Source: Neckera pumila
Lineage: Eukaryota; Streptophyta; Bryopsida; Hypnales; Neckeraceae
DNA length: 64,000 nt
NCBI GenBank assembly: GCA_963969595.1
Contig: OZ018408.1
Span: 23,557,823 to 23,621,822, forward strand
Reading direction: 5' to 3'
In this document: positions 43,696 to 55,654 of the stretch, one piece after another
Layout: each line of letters begins with the position of its first letter
Position numbering within the stretch: position 1 is the first letter of the stretch
Program-made: the position numbers and the translations under genes
Notes under the pieces: generated by a model
Seen by the model: only the letters and a program-made list of their open reading frames with translations
The model's database searches: none
Told to the model about the DNA's origin: nothing

Positions 43696-45659
43696 CTATC
43701 TACTGGAAACTACTGATGTTGATAAAGACCTAGAGAAGGCTAATGATACATGCTGTTCATCACTACACTTTGAATCTTGACTTTGTGATGTGGACATCAA
43801 TAGATCATCTATTGAAATTCGAGTCTTATTCGATCTAAAACCCATTTCTAGTTTGCATTGTAGTACATCTGGGGTGTCCACATCCCCTGCCAACACCTGC
43901 ACCACCTCCCGCATAGTAGGCCGAGAGGAAGGATTGGGATGCGAGCAAAGCAATCCCAGTTTCAAAACAATGCACATTTGCTCCACATCAAAATCACCCA
44001 ATAACAACTGATCTGCCACGCTCATTAAGTCTCCCTCTTCCAATCGTCTCCAAATCAAGTCCACCAAAATCATGTCATCATTCTCAATAGTGGCATCCAA
44101 AGCCCGTCTCCCACAAGCCACCTCCAATGCCACAACCCCAAACGCAAAGACATCGGTTTTATTTGTAAACTTCCCGCTGGTGGCCTCTGGTACAATATAG
44201 CTAAACGTTCCAGCCACATTGGTAGTTGGAGCTGCGTACTCATGGTTCACAAGTCTTGCCAATCCAAAATCTCCCAGATTTGGATTATATTCATTGTCCA
44301 ACATGATGTTGCTAGACTTCACATCCCTGTGTATCACATACTGTCACCATCCTTCATGGAGGTAATTTAGAGCTGCTGCAATCCCAGAAACAATCTTCCA
44401 TTGTTGACTCCATGAGAGAATGGGTGATCCTTGTACAGTCTTGGCATCCCGCTTGGGTTTGAAAAGAGCTTGATCCAAGCTCCCTTTAGACAAAAGCTCA
44501 TACACCAGTTGACAAGAACTTCCCTTGGTCTCTGCAAAATCCTATAAGCTCCACCACATTCCAGTGCCGCAGCTGGCTGATGATTTGGACCTCAACTAAA
44601 AACTCCCACTCCCCTTGCCTGGATCGGTTGCTCACTTTCTTCACTGCCACTTGAGCCCCCGTCTTGGGCAGCACGCCCTGGTACACACTCCCGAATCCAC
44701 CTTCTCCGAGTTTCAACTCATCACTGAATTGTTTCGTGGCAGCGCTGAGTTTATTGTAGCTGATGAATCTTGGTATCCCAGCAACCTCTGCCAACCCTTC
44801 CTTGTTGCCACTCTCAACATCATTGCGAGTGCATCTCTTACGCAGAAACAGATAGACTCCAAGCCCTAGAAAGAAAATCATCTCGAAGGTCAAACCAACA
44901 CCTACTCCTACAATGAGGTTCATGTGACTCTTTGTTGTAGTAGCAAATTGTCCAACCATCGTTGGTAGAACCACCAGGGGAACCAAGAGTATGGTGTATT
45001 CACCGACAAATGCATTGTAGGGTAACTCATTTGCCAAGGCGAGTTCCGTCTCCGTCATGCCGAAGTATCCACTGATCATGCCGAGCGTTTTGTTGGGGTA
45101 AACTGTGTGTGTGAGCAAGAAATTAACGCCATCGTCTATCTGTGCTGCAGTAGGGTAGGCACAAAAATTGGGGACTATGATCATGTTGCCGATGGTAGGG
45201 TATCGGGTGTCAATGGTGGAATTGAGGTTCACCATGGCGTCATACGTTGTCAAACCACCGAAGATGGTCAGTGAGAGTTTCAAGAAGGTGTCTTGCGTCA
45301 TGACAGTGTGAGGCACTTGCATCTGTGAGCTAGGTTGAGTTCTGGCAGCTGCAATCCATAGGGATGTAAAGGAACTGACCATTGGAAAGAGTAGTACAGG
45401 CGGCCACGACACTCAACGCATCGATCGAGGAAATGCTTGTGGCATTCGTTTTGAAATAGCCGCCCACTTTTTCTAAGGTCTCCCCCGCCTGGAAGGTTTT
45501 GTACAAAGCATAAGTTTTACAAGTTTGGGAGGCACCGTTGCACTTATACCCGGGTGTGTTGTTGTACGGCTGTTGTGCCACAGCCACCATGGGCGCTATT
45601 GCCACTGCCCATTGCAGCAATACTGACAGAAGCAGCCCATGTAGACAAATCAATGACAT
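43696..45659 (-). pseudogene. LysM receptor-like kinase pseudogene: LYK4/5-type ectodomain with lectin-RLK-type kinase
   Basis: Read from ATG 45659 on the minus strand. Signal peptide MSLICLHGLLLSVLLQW to about residue 28, then QQPY and a cysteine-rich LysM ectodomain ending its first part CSC at about 45340. The frame shifts by one near 45330-45345. The next frame holds the remaining LysM segments (MTQDTFLKLSLTIFGGLTTY; GVNFLLTHTVYPNKTLGMIS), a TM helix (NLIVGVGVGLTF...LGVYLFL) and the kinase N-lobe with GEGGFGSVYQG and VAVKK. A second shift near 44510 precedes LVYELLSKGSLDQALF. TGA at 44346-44344 interrupts YLHEGW/QYVIHRDVK. The rest has HRDVKSSN, DFG, DVFAFGVVALEVACGRR and HPNPSSRPTMREV, and stops at 43696. 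The kinase most resembles L-type lectin receptor kinases, not LYKs. The shifts are 1 nt without splice signals, so I call a pseudogene; base errors are the alternative. Confidence 0.8.
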
Positions 45660-46602
45660 CTTGTGCGGTGTCACAATAGGGTGAAAAATGATTCTCGGGC
45701 AATTTTTGGTTCAAATTGGGGACATGACCTCTTCAAAGTTCTCCACCTTGCATGTGTTTCAGCAAGCTAGTTGAAATCTAAGTCATCAAGAGCTTGAGGC
45801 AATGAAATTTGCAAAACGAAATGTAAATGGAGAATGAATAGAGCTTGCCGCTTACACCTCTCTTTTCAGTGCCAAGAGAACAAGGATGCAGATTGAAATT
45901 CAACAAGCTTGCTAGAATTTTAACGCTTCTACTACGACTCCCCTCCTGTAGGACTATACGTGAGCAATCATACATCAGAGATTCGGCCTGAATCCAAGAA
46001 ATTGTGCCCTCACTTCACTTCGCCTTTGACTGAACAGACCCGGTATTTCTAATATCAAATTGAACCCTACGTCCAAGTTGCCACGTCCAACATATATCCA
46101 GCCCCTAACTTCAAGATGAGATAAGTTCACTCATCAATTCCATTATGTTTGCATCGCCACAACTTTGCCCCATTATAGAAACTAACTCATAATGGCAAAT
46201 GAATCACTTTTGAATTCAGTAAGACAGTACAATTACAGCTGAGCTTAGTGACAAAGTTGCAAATTTGCTAGCTAAGTGAAGCAATGGCTTGATGAAATTA
46301 AAGCCTTGCTACTGCTCTTAAATTGGCGTTCTCCAACTGTTTCAATAGCAAAGCTTCAACTACGTCAATCAATTTGTGGAACGAGCTAGTATAAGCTTTG
46401 ACTAGTTCCTCTATATGTTTGTACGTTGAAGCGCTAACACCTCTGCTCTACACAATCGAAAGTAATCTTCATCAAAGCTCAATCACTACATTCCAAAGCT
46501 GGGTGTACGGAACAATTCTCTCCTTCTCCATCTTACACTAATTCTGAGCACATGCATTAAACATGCTGAAAGGCCCCCCGTGTCTCGAACTATAGCAAAG
46601 GA
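45660..46602. other. Upstream flank of LysM kinase relic
   Basis: Would be the promoter side of the minus-strand gene. No TATA or conserved box can be singled out with confidence; no open frame with motifs. Confidence 0.35.
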
Positions 46603-46794
46603 AACTCATATCGTGTTCCCGGTGTTCATTCCCAGTTCATTCCCAGTGAGTCCCACTTTTCCCTGTATATGTGTAGTATCAACATGTGTCCAAAATAACT
46701 GTAAATAGTAAAGCTTTTATAGGTGTCAAATTTTTAAGTTCATTGGGAAAAGTGGGACTCGCCGGGAATGAACATCGGGAATGCGATATGAGTT
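46603..46794. repeat. Foldback MITE
   Basis: AACTCATATCGTGTTCCCGG faces GGGAATGCGATATGAGTT. Inner arms are GTGAGTCCCACTTTTCCC and GGGAAAAGTGGGACTCGC, with GTTCATTCCC doubled on the left. No target duplication is evident. 46795-47067 is unique and non-coding. Confidence 0.75.
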
Positions 46795-47480
46795 AGCTAC
46801 TATAGTAGCTACCAAGCAAAACACTCTAGCGCGTACCCTACGTAGTTAGAACGGGGAGCAAGGTCGTCTTTTGTCAACAGGCCAGGGTCGATCGACACAT
46901 ATTTGAAGACCATTTTCAAAAGGCGACTTCAGCAACTAATAAACGAATGCGTTCAACAAAGAACTCCTCCAAGGCTTGAATGGTAAGTAGCTCTTAACAA
47001 AGTGCAATTTTTGCATTGACGATCCAACAAGCGACAAGAAGCGTGTGGAAACAGTAAGTTCAACTACTGGCACTACTAGAAAAACTATGTCCAGAACAAC
47101 AGATTTTCAACTGAAAAGCGTTGTCCATTCAGTTGTTTCGGATGCGTTGTACTGGACAAAATTCCACTGAAATCTGTTGTCCAAATTCTGTTGTTTCGGA
47201 CATTTTTCCAAAGTGTTTTTTTTTGTTTTTTTGTTTTTTTTTTAAATTAAAAAAATAATTTTTTTAGGCTGCCCGGAAAATCCGGGCAGCCTGCCACGTG
47301 GCAACCACCTAGGCAGCCCGCCACGCGGGCGGGTGAAGCCATGGGCCTTTGAACCTTGGACCTCATGGTTGAGGTCCAAGGTTCTTAGCCATTGAACCAT
47401 GGCCACTACCAAGTGCATTAAGCATGAGTAGAAATTTATATATAGAGTTTTTGCATTAGTTTTTATTTTCTTTGTAAAAT

Positions 47481-47829
47481 CAGCAGACTTTGGAGGCCAT
47501 TTGGACATAGTAAAACAACTTTTTTCAAAAAACTTTCAACTAATAAAATTTGGTAAATAAAACTAAATTTCATCTCCAAAAATCCGTTTGCAATTTGAAG
47601 TCTCCAATCAAAAGTTATGGACAAAAATCAGAGAGGATGTTCGAAAATATCCAAAATAATGTTTCTTGCTACCCCTCTCTGATTTTTGTCCATAACTTTT
47701 GACTGGAGACTTTAAATTGCAAACGGATTTTTGGAGGTGAAATTTAGTTTGATTTCCCAAATTTTCTTAGTTGAAAGGTTTTTTGAAAAAGTTGTTTTGC
47801 TATGCCAAAATGGCCGCCAAAGTCTACTG
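47481..47829. repeat. Foldback MITE nested in the CACTA element
   Basis: Position p pairs with 95310-p. CAGCAGACTTTGGAGGCCAT faces ATGGCCGCCAAAGTCTACTG, and inner arms contain AAAAGTTATGGACAAAAATC and complement. Related to 32809-33131. The palindrome centre is near 47655. Confidence 0.85.
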
Positions 47830-48597
47830 AATTGAAAAAACATTGAATTTTTGAATGATTAAGTCAGAAAAATAAAATTCATTATACTTAAAATTCTAAT
47901 TTTGGTGTTGAACTTCGAATTGCCCAAGGCACAAAATTTTGGTGTCAAAAACATTTTGATAATAAATTAGAAGTTATCAAGTTACTATTTTACATAGTTC
48001 ATATTTTTTTGAAGTTTGTTTTGAAATCTTGTTTTAGCATCACAAATTCAACTTTGAAAATGAATGATTATGATTTTTCTAGTTTTGTGCTAGGGTGTGT
48101 ATTGCTTATCTTCATTTTCTAATATTGAGCACTCTTGGCAATGAGTGTCAAATACATCGAAACTTGGAAAAAATTGTGTGATTGAATGTCTTCCAACTTT
48201 GGAGATTTTATTAACAATCTTGTCGAAAGTATGTAAAAAGAATTTCAAACCAATTGTAGTTATTTGTCATGGCTGCCCCAAACCACCCATTTAAAAAAAA
48301 AAAGACCTTTTCATATATAACTTCTAGTTGCCACTTGGATTGCTCTAAGATTTTATAGGCATTGAGCTAGCAATAAAATACATCTTCAGTAAATATTTTA
48401 CAAGAATCATATTCAATATATATTGCATTTTAAAAGATTCATCCTAAAGTAGAAAATAGAATGAATTAATGCCTTAAGGCCTCATGGATCAATTAATTAT
48501 TTGACATCAATGTGCGAAGCTTGTCCTATATAATGCTAAAGGTATAAGAATAATCCACAATTTTTCAAAATCTTATAAAATGTATTCTACACTCAGT

Positions 48598-48740
48598 TGA
48601 ATCTAAAGATTTTTAAAGATTCTAGGAGATTCCAGAAAGATTCTAGAAAGATTTTAGAAAGATTCTAAAAGATTCCAAAAAGATTTTTAAAGATTCCAAA
48701 AAGATTCTTAAAGATTCCAAAAAGATTCCAAAAAGGATTC
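48598..48740. repeat. Degenerate AGATTC tandem array
   Basis: The motif AGATTCYAAAA / AAAGATTCCAAA recurs about ten times with spacing 11-16 bp inside the CACTA element, possibly subterminal-type repeats. Confidence 0.65.
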
Positions 48741-48921
48741 AAATTCAACAAAAAGTTGTTGATTTGGTCATTGCACTATTCAAATCAACAAAAAATTGGA
48801 AGCTGTTTTGTTCGCATTAACAAAAAATTCAAAAATCAGTGAAAATGGACATTCCAGTGTACAAAACAACAGAAATCAATTGATTTTCTGTTGTTCTAGA
48901 CACAATTTTCTACTAGTGTGG

Positions 48922-49239
48922 TAATGATCTAAAAGGGAGGAATCCGGAGGTTTGGTCTTGAGGTGCGTGCGCTCCGTTGAAACACTACAGTAGTTTACCC
49001 TTATTGTATTTCTGACATGGAAGTCCTACCGACACCATTGCCAAGGGTCGGGGTGAACCGACCCCCTCGCACAGCCGTTAGGGAAAATCTTGAATTTTTT
49101 TTATTTGCCACACATGATAAAAGTTGCAAATTCTGAATTCATATTTGCAATTAGAGGCTTCAAATTAGTTAGGGGAGGTGAAGAATATAGATTTAACAAT
49201 TCACTCCAACCGTCGCCAAGCATGTTTCAAAAGTTTATG
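48922..49239. other. Gene-free interval
   Basis: Partly GC-rich (GGGTCGGGGTGAACCGACCCC hairpin-like stretch near 49047) with no gene recognised. Confidence 0.4.
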
Positions 49240-50184
49240 TTAACCCCTAAAGGACCAACATACATTTCTTGGCTACATAGAAACTTTGGGCAGGTGTGCG
49301 TGACTAGAGATTTCCATATCTTTGGTCTAAATTTTTATAGAATGTGGGGGCAAGGAATATCTAAAGTTCATATGCACTAAATTTCATGACATTTGGAAAT
49401 ACGAGTCAAAAGTTATGGCCTAATAAAGTTATGGCCTAATTTATTTTGTAATTGGGCAGTCCAGGCAAATAAAAAAAAATCAATTCTTTTAGAAACAAAA
49501 ATTTGAAATTGATTTTCTAGAGTTATATATGTATGGAAAGCTTTGAATCATTCCATTTTGATCAATGAGTCAAAAGTTATGAGGATTTTCTGTTTGCGGG
49601 TAGTTATGGATTCTCTACTCTAAAATAAACTTTGAAGTCCTTTATCTTACTCAATTTTCAATACTTTTTTTGAAAAAAATAAAATTAGAGGATGAAGATT
49701 GTTTATTACAGCATTGCAACCATTGGAATTGGCATTTTTTAGTTCCATAATTAAATTCTTAACAATTTAGTATTTTGAATCATTCACTACTACTATCTAC
49801 TTATTATTTTTTTCCTATATGTTGTACAATTCCAAATGATGTGAAAATTTTCAAACATGTGGCCAACTTATCCAGAAAAAAGAATTCAAAGAAGAACCAC
49901 CTTTTTGGACATTTTTCATAGAAAAGTGAGGTTGTGAAGTGCAACTGCCTTGTTTTTTGCAAGGCCAAAAAAATGATTTCAATGATTTTGAGTGCTTATA
50001 TCTTGCAATCCACATGGTGGAAAACTTTGAAATTTTTACTACATATTCTCAAGTCATCAAACTACAAGATCCTAGGGTTAGATGTGTTTAAAAATTATTT
50101 TTTTTAACTTTGATACTTGTTCTAAAAATGACAGTTTTTGAGCAATTTTCAATGAAAACATAGTCCTAGAACTTTAGGGGTTAA
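49240..50184. mobile_element. TTAA-flanked family A element
   Basis: TTAA-CCCCTAAAGGACCAACATA at the start and AGAACTTTAGGGG-TTAA at the end. Colinear with 15585-16514 (for example ATTTCATGACATTTGGAAAT and CAGCATTGCAACCATTGG). Carries a local duplication (AAAGTTATGGCCTAAT twice near 49408). No transposase. Confidence 0.85.
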
Positions 50185-50746
50185 GGGAGGCAACCTATTT
50201 ATTATTGCTTAAGCAGTTACACATTTGCAGGGCGGGTTTCTTCATTATGGAAATTTTCCCGTGTACAAAAGAATAAAATTTGGAAGGTTAACTTTCCATA
50301 ATTTTTCAGATTTTTATTTCTCAAAACATAATTACTATGAATTTTTTACCTGAAGATTAAAATTTGACCCATACTAGTCATATAGTACTTTCTATTTTCA
50401 ACCAAGGGCTGGTTGCAAAATCCACTAAGGATTGGTTGCATATCGAGAATCTTGTAGCCAATCATAATGCGGCACAACTTGTGCCGGGAATTGCACCATA
50501 ATTGATCACTTCATCTTTTCCTTGCACGGAAAGAGAAGATTCCAACCTACATTGCTAGAATGGGGGGAGTGATCAGGAATGGGTTGTCTCCCTTAAAGGG
50601 GGCATCCGGCATCCGGTTAATTTTTAGGAAAATTATCAAAAAATTCATTTTTTATACTGGTCAAAATTTTAAAAACAGAACTTTCAATTGTTTTTTCAAC
50701 CATAAATGAGTTTATTAGACTTTTGTATCAATGTCTAGAAATTAAT
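50185..50746. other. Gene-free interval
   Basis: No coding motifs; a direct repeat GGCATCCGGCATCCGG is at about 50602. Nothing else recognised. Confidence 0.4.
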
Positions 50747-51014
50747 CATTAGAAGGGATTCGGGGGTCTTGGAGGGCTCTGAGTTCCCCTACGTTCTGCT
50801 ACGTTTCCATACTGCGGGAACGTAGCTGCAAAAGCTGGCTGACGTGGCACAACGACTACCACGTCATTTTTTGAAAAAAAAAATAATAATTTGCTTTAAA
50901 TGATATTTTGGTAAAAAAAAATTCTGACACACCCGTTCCGGCGTTCACTGAATCTAGCCAGATTGGAGAATGGGCCCGAAACGGCCCTCCAAGGCCCCCA
51001 AATCCCATCTAATG
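50747..51014. mobile_element. Family C MITE
   Basis: Termini CATTAGAAGGGATTCGGGGG and CCCCAAATCCCATCTAATG. Internal GGAACGTAGCTGC and ACACCCGTTCCGGCGTTCAC are shared with 51958-52245. Central A-rich to T-rich tract. Confidence 0.7.
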
Positions 51015-51957
51015 TCATCCCATTTCAAGACTATGTGGATGAGATATTATAACATTTGAATTTCAAGGAAATTCAAGCCATTCTTTACCCTCTCCAACAA
51101 GGTTAACAAGCTAGAATTCCTTATGGAGACAATGAGGCTTTTGTTCAATTTGAGGTTGAGACTCTATACAATGGATTTGTATATTTTATTAGGTAAATGC
51201 ATACAAAGTATCAGAAGAAAATGATGGAAGTTTAGCATACTCTAGATAAATCATCATACAATACAAACTACACAAATAATTCGGCTAATTATACAAAATC
51301 TTTTTTTTGATGACTTCTTATGCATCTTGATTCTTGAAAATTGCTTTTGAAAATCCAAATAGATAAAATATAGAACTCAATATCTTTTATTCAAGGGAAC
51401 TTTGTCTTAAGAAAAAAACAAAGTTCAAAACTTATGTAAATTTATCCATAATTATCCCTAGCTAGGTCATAGTTTAGAAGATTTTATGGAAAAAAAATCA
51501 TGTGATAATGCACTTACATGGCTTCTTCTTTTTCCTAAATGTCCCTTATACATCAATATTTATACAATCGGGTTACGTGTTGTTGAGCCACATGCTCAGG
51601 CATTCTAAATAAACATTGGTTTTGGAAAAAAGTACTGTAGAATAGTCATATCCAATAAGTAAATGATTTTCAAAAACTAGACTTCTATATAACATCACAA
51701 TTTCATATCAAATACACTATAAATGTATTAATATGTCACTTCCACCAAGCCATTCTACAAATTAAACTTTAGAAATGAATCTATAATTTATAATCTTTAT
51801 TTGTATAGATCATTGTGGTATTGTTGGGAAATCTTTCATGATACACATAGACTTTCCATCACATTATTGGCACAAAGTAAATGTCTTTATATAACAATCA
51901 CTATAAACCATACAAAGCCTTTGCACATATGTATTTGATGAGTAACAATAACTATTC
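51015..51957. other. Gene-free AT-rich interval
   Basis: No open frame or repeat structure recognised. Confidence 0.4.
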
Positions 51958-52245
51958 CATTAGATGAGATTTGGGGGTTTTGGAGGGCCCCGAGTTCCCC
52001 TGCGTTCCCAAACTGCAGGAACGTAGCTGCAGCAGTTGGCTGGCGTGGTACAGCGACTACCACATCATTTTTTGAAAGAAGAAAAAAAAAAAAAAATTGC
52101 TTAAAATGATATCTTGAATTTTATTTTATTTTCTTTTTTTTGAAAAAAAGAATTTCTAACACACCCGTACCGGCATTCACTGAATCTGGCCAGATCTGGA
52201 AATGGGCTAAAATAGCCCTCCAAGACCTTTGAATCTCATCTAATG
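51958..52245. mobile_element. Family C MITE
   Basis: Termini CATTAGATGAGATTTGGGGG and TTTGAATCTCATCTAATG; shares GGAACGTAGCTGCAG and ACACCCGTACCGGCATTCAC with 50747-51014. Target duplication not resolved: the conserved CAT...ATG edges make the true border ambiguous. Confidence 0.7.
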
Positions 52246-54047
52246 CTTTTCTAAGATTTGAAATCCTTCCTTCCCTTCAAATTATATATAAGATACTTAG
52301 AAAGTTTGGTTTCAAGATGCAAATAGGTCATTGGTCTATGAAGGTTGGCCTTCTCATTCTTGCATTTGTCCTTGTAAATAATGAACATCTTCACAGTATC
52401 TGTGGCTAGTAGAAAGCTAATAATTATAGAATGCCAATACTTGTCACTTGAGGAACCCATTTTGATAACAATAAAATGTTGTCTATTAGTCAACCACATG
52501 CGCACCTGATATGTGCATTATATACTCAACACAGATTGGGACATTTTAGATGTTTTTAATATTAATCTCCATCTCTTAAGGTATTATAATTAATAACAAG
52601 AAGCTCTTATAGAAATTGGATTGGCAAGGCATGTATACAAAAGAAGAGCCCCAATCGATTGTCCTTCCAAACCTCAATTCTCATTGCTTTGGACTCATAC
52701 ATGTGTCATACTAAAGTTATTTTGCCACTTCTACTCAAAGGTTTTGTTTTTTGTAACAACAAAATTTATTGAATTTTGACCCAATTTGTCTACTCTACTT
52801 GAGTATAGATTGAGCCACTAAATGTATATGACAACAGAAATTGCGTGATCTCCACCTATTAAAATTATTAAAAAAAATTTGATAGCTAATATGCCAAGTC
52901 ATCATACCAAATTCACATCAAGTAGATCATTTTCAGTTTGATGTGAGGCCCTAACATAAAAATAAATGGTTGATAACAAATTATATTGCAAAGTAATAGA
53001 GACTTTCCAAAATGCGTGCTAGAAAATATTATAATATCTATTTATTTTGTCGATTAAGAAATGATTAAAAAATTGAAACTAAAATTTTTTTTTCAATTTT
53101 TTTCAATAACCATCTAATATTCATCAAGCTTTAGCTTGTTATAACATGGTCAAATTTTAAAATGAGAGTCCTTTTATACATAATAAATTGCAATTGCTTG
53201 AAGATCATTCTATTTGTTTGTTGTTATAAATGATATACATCATCCATATTGTCTTCAAATTTGGAGCAATAAAAATTTGGATTTCAAAAGATGTAATAGA
53301 ATTATTTTCAAATTTTCAAATATACTATAGAAAGAATAGAAAACAAAGGCATCATCCATGGCCTAAATGCCTTGTAAGTCCAAAATGTTGTGAAATGAAT
53401 AAACTAATCATTTCAATGCAGAAAATTAACATAACACTTAAGGAAACTTCAAAGAGTGAAGACTTAAGAGCATGATCTTGGCTATTTGGCTTATACGTAC
53501 ACCTTTGATTTATTGTCATCATCAAAATTTTCAACCACCAATCCATTCATGTTGCTTTACAAAATAAGAATTTAATAATTAAATTGGAGTTCAAAGTTGA
53601 TAGAGAATAGAAATTGCTTCTTGTCAAATAGAAATATATACATTCAAATTATACATTCAAATTAATTCTATATTTAATTACATCAATTTTTTTTCATAAA
53701 AGTAAAAGTTGTTGAAAAAAAATTTAGTAAATTTTTATATGAAATTAATACTTTAATAATAAATAAATAAATTTAAATATAATTAAATAGCTATATTTTC
53801 ATATCTTTTATTTTTAAATACTATTTTTTCTAAGTTGATGCAACAATTCAAATTGCTTCTCTATTTTTATCTTACTTTTAATTCTAATTTTTCATAACAT
53901 CTTCAAAATTAAAGCAAATGATTATTTTGAATTTACTTTTCATAAATGTATACTAGAATATTTTCAACTATGGACCTCAAGTAAGTGCACATTTTTAAAG
54001 GATCATCCTTGACATTTAGCAATTGAAGTATTGTATGATTTGCATAT
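52246..54047. other. Gene-free, extremely AT-rich interval
   Basis: No coding frame above chance. 53580-53950 is almost pure A/T. No terminal repeats found. Confidence 0.45.
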
Positions 54048-54640
54048 TTTACCCCTATAGGACCATGAGGCCACCAAGTAGCTTCTGCAACTACATTTAT
54101 AGAAAATTTGAAATGTGGACCTCACTTATAGTCTGTAAACAGCAAAAAGGTCTTAGATGATTTTTCCACAGAATCCTTCGGTGCAATCTAATCAAAAAAT
54201 GATTGAGTGTGCAATTTTTGGTGATTTTTTTGAGAATGGAAAAAGCGCTTTAGGCTATCATTTCAAATCTTCATATTTTTTCTTTACACACCTCAAAATG
54301 ATTTGAAAAAAGATTACACATCAATATTATGTTGATATGTACCCACATAAAAAAAACTAGAATTTGTGGAGCACTTTTGAGCATTCCAATTTCAACGTAT
54401 ATACAAAGTACTGTCTTCCAAACCAAACATCTTTCACCAATCTTGTCAGCAATGGCATTTTTCAAAAATTGTAAGATTTTGTCAACCTTTTTTTCATAAG
54501 TTAGCTACATAAGTCTTCATTCAGTTCAGTGGTAGAGATCATCAAAATTATTCCACACAAATGAAGAACTGTACATATTCCAAGTGCTAGTCAAGAAAAC
54601 AAGAGCTATGCTCAAATACCCCTGGTCATTCAGGAGTTAA
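54048..54640. mobile_element. Worn family A-like element
   Basis: It starts TTTA-CCCCTATAGGACCATGAGG and ends CCCCTGGTCATTCAGGAG-TTAA, whose complement TTAACTCCTGAATGACCA is an A-type terminus. About 590 bp, non-coding. It shares its right TTAA with the next element. Confidence 0.55.
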
Positions 54641-55357
54641 TTCCTGAAGGACCAAACACCATTTTTTGGCAACATAGCGATTTTGGGCAGCTCACTACAA
54701 ACGGAGTTTTTATTTTTTTTCTTTGAAAATTTCACAAAACATGTGCCCAACAATTTTCATAACTTTTGACTACACGGTTCAAAAGTTATTGCATGATATG
54801 TAATTTTTGGCATTCGGCGAGGAGCCCAAGCAACTCAAAAAACTCCTTCAAAAATCACTTTTTTGAAAAATGAAAAAGTTGGAAGTGGTTCTAAAGAAAC
54901 ATTTAAGAGTGGAAAATTTTGAATCACTCCATTTTGTATAATGAGGTGAGAGTTATTAAGAATTTTAGTTTGTGGGTAGGTATGGAGTCTTTGAATTCCA
55001 AATCTACCCACAAACTGGAATTCTTAATAACTCTCATCTCATTAAACAAAATGGAGTGATTCAAAATTTTTCACTCTTAAATGTTTCCTTAGAACCACTT
55101 CCAACTTTTTCATTTTTCAAAAAAGTGATTTTTGAAGGAGTTTTTTGAGCTACCCGCCAAACGCAGAAAATTACATATCATGCAATAACTTTTGAATCCT
55201 GTAGTCAAAAGCTATGAAAATTGTTGGACCTTAAAGCTACTCCTTGGGCACATGTTTTGTGAAATTTTCAAAGAAAAAAAATAAAAACTCCGTTCGTAGT
55301 GAGCTGCCCAAAATCACTATGTTGCCAAAAAACGATGTTTGGTCCTTTAGGGGTTAA
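54637..55357. mobile_element. Complete foldback TTAA element (family A termini)
   Basis: The whole 721 bp folds back on itself with p + q = 109994. TTAATTCCTGAAGGACCAAA faces TTTGGTCCTTTAGGGGTTAA, and inner landmarks such as ACATGTGCCCAA, AAATGAAAAAGTTGGAAGTG and TGGAGTGATTC pair across the centre near 54997. Ends sit in TTAA on both sides. Arms differ by scattered substitutions and a small insertion. A transcript would form one long double-stranded RNA. Confidence 0.9.
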
Positions 55358-55654
55358 CCCCTAAAATTTTGTTGCCTTGTAAATTAGAAAATTTGTTGAA
55401 ATGTACTAAATTGCAACACCTTTGGGAAATGGTTTGCACATAAATATCCAATCATTTTTGGCAACTATATGATTTGATTGTATATTACAACAACTATTAC
55501 ATTCCAAAAATTCAATGTTAGTTTAGGATGTATGAATGAGATCCTTGAGTACAAAGTCAATGGACAAATTAATTTCATCCTTGCTTTGGATGAAAGGATT
55601 TCATATCAACATTTATCCTTTTTGAGTTAACGTAATCAATACCTTAAATGAAGC

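Larger units (their letters stand above)
47071..48918. mobile_element. Non-autonomous CACTA element, TGG target duplication
   Basis: It begins CACTACTAGAAAAACTATG and ends ACAATTTTCTACTAGTG, with subterminal AACAACAGATTTTCAACTG / TTGATTTTCTGTTGTTC. TGG flanks both ends (47068-47070 and 48919-48921). 1,848 bp with no transposase. Internally it carries a GC palindrome at 47268-47292 (GGCTGCCCGG...CCGGGCAGCC), a 12-bp-stem hairpin at 47354-47381, a nested foldback and an AGATTC-rich tandem array. Confidence 0.85.
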
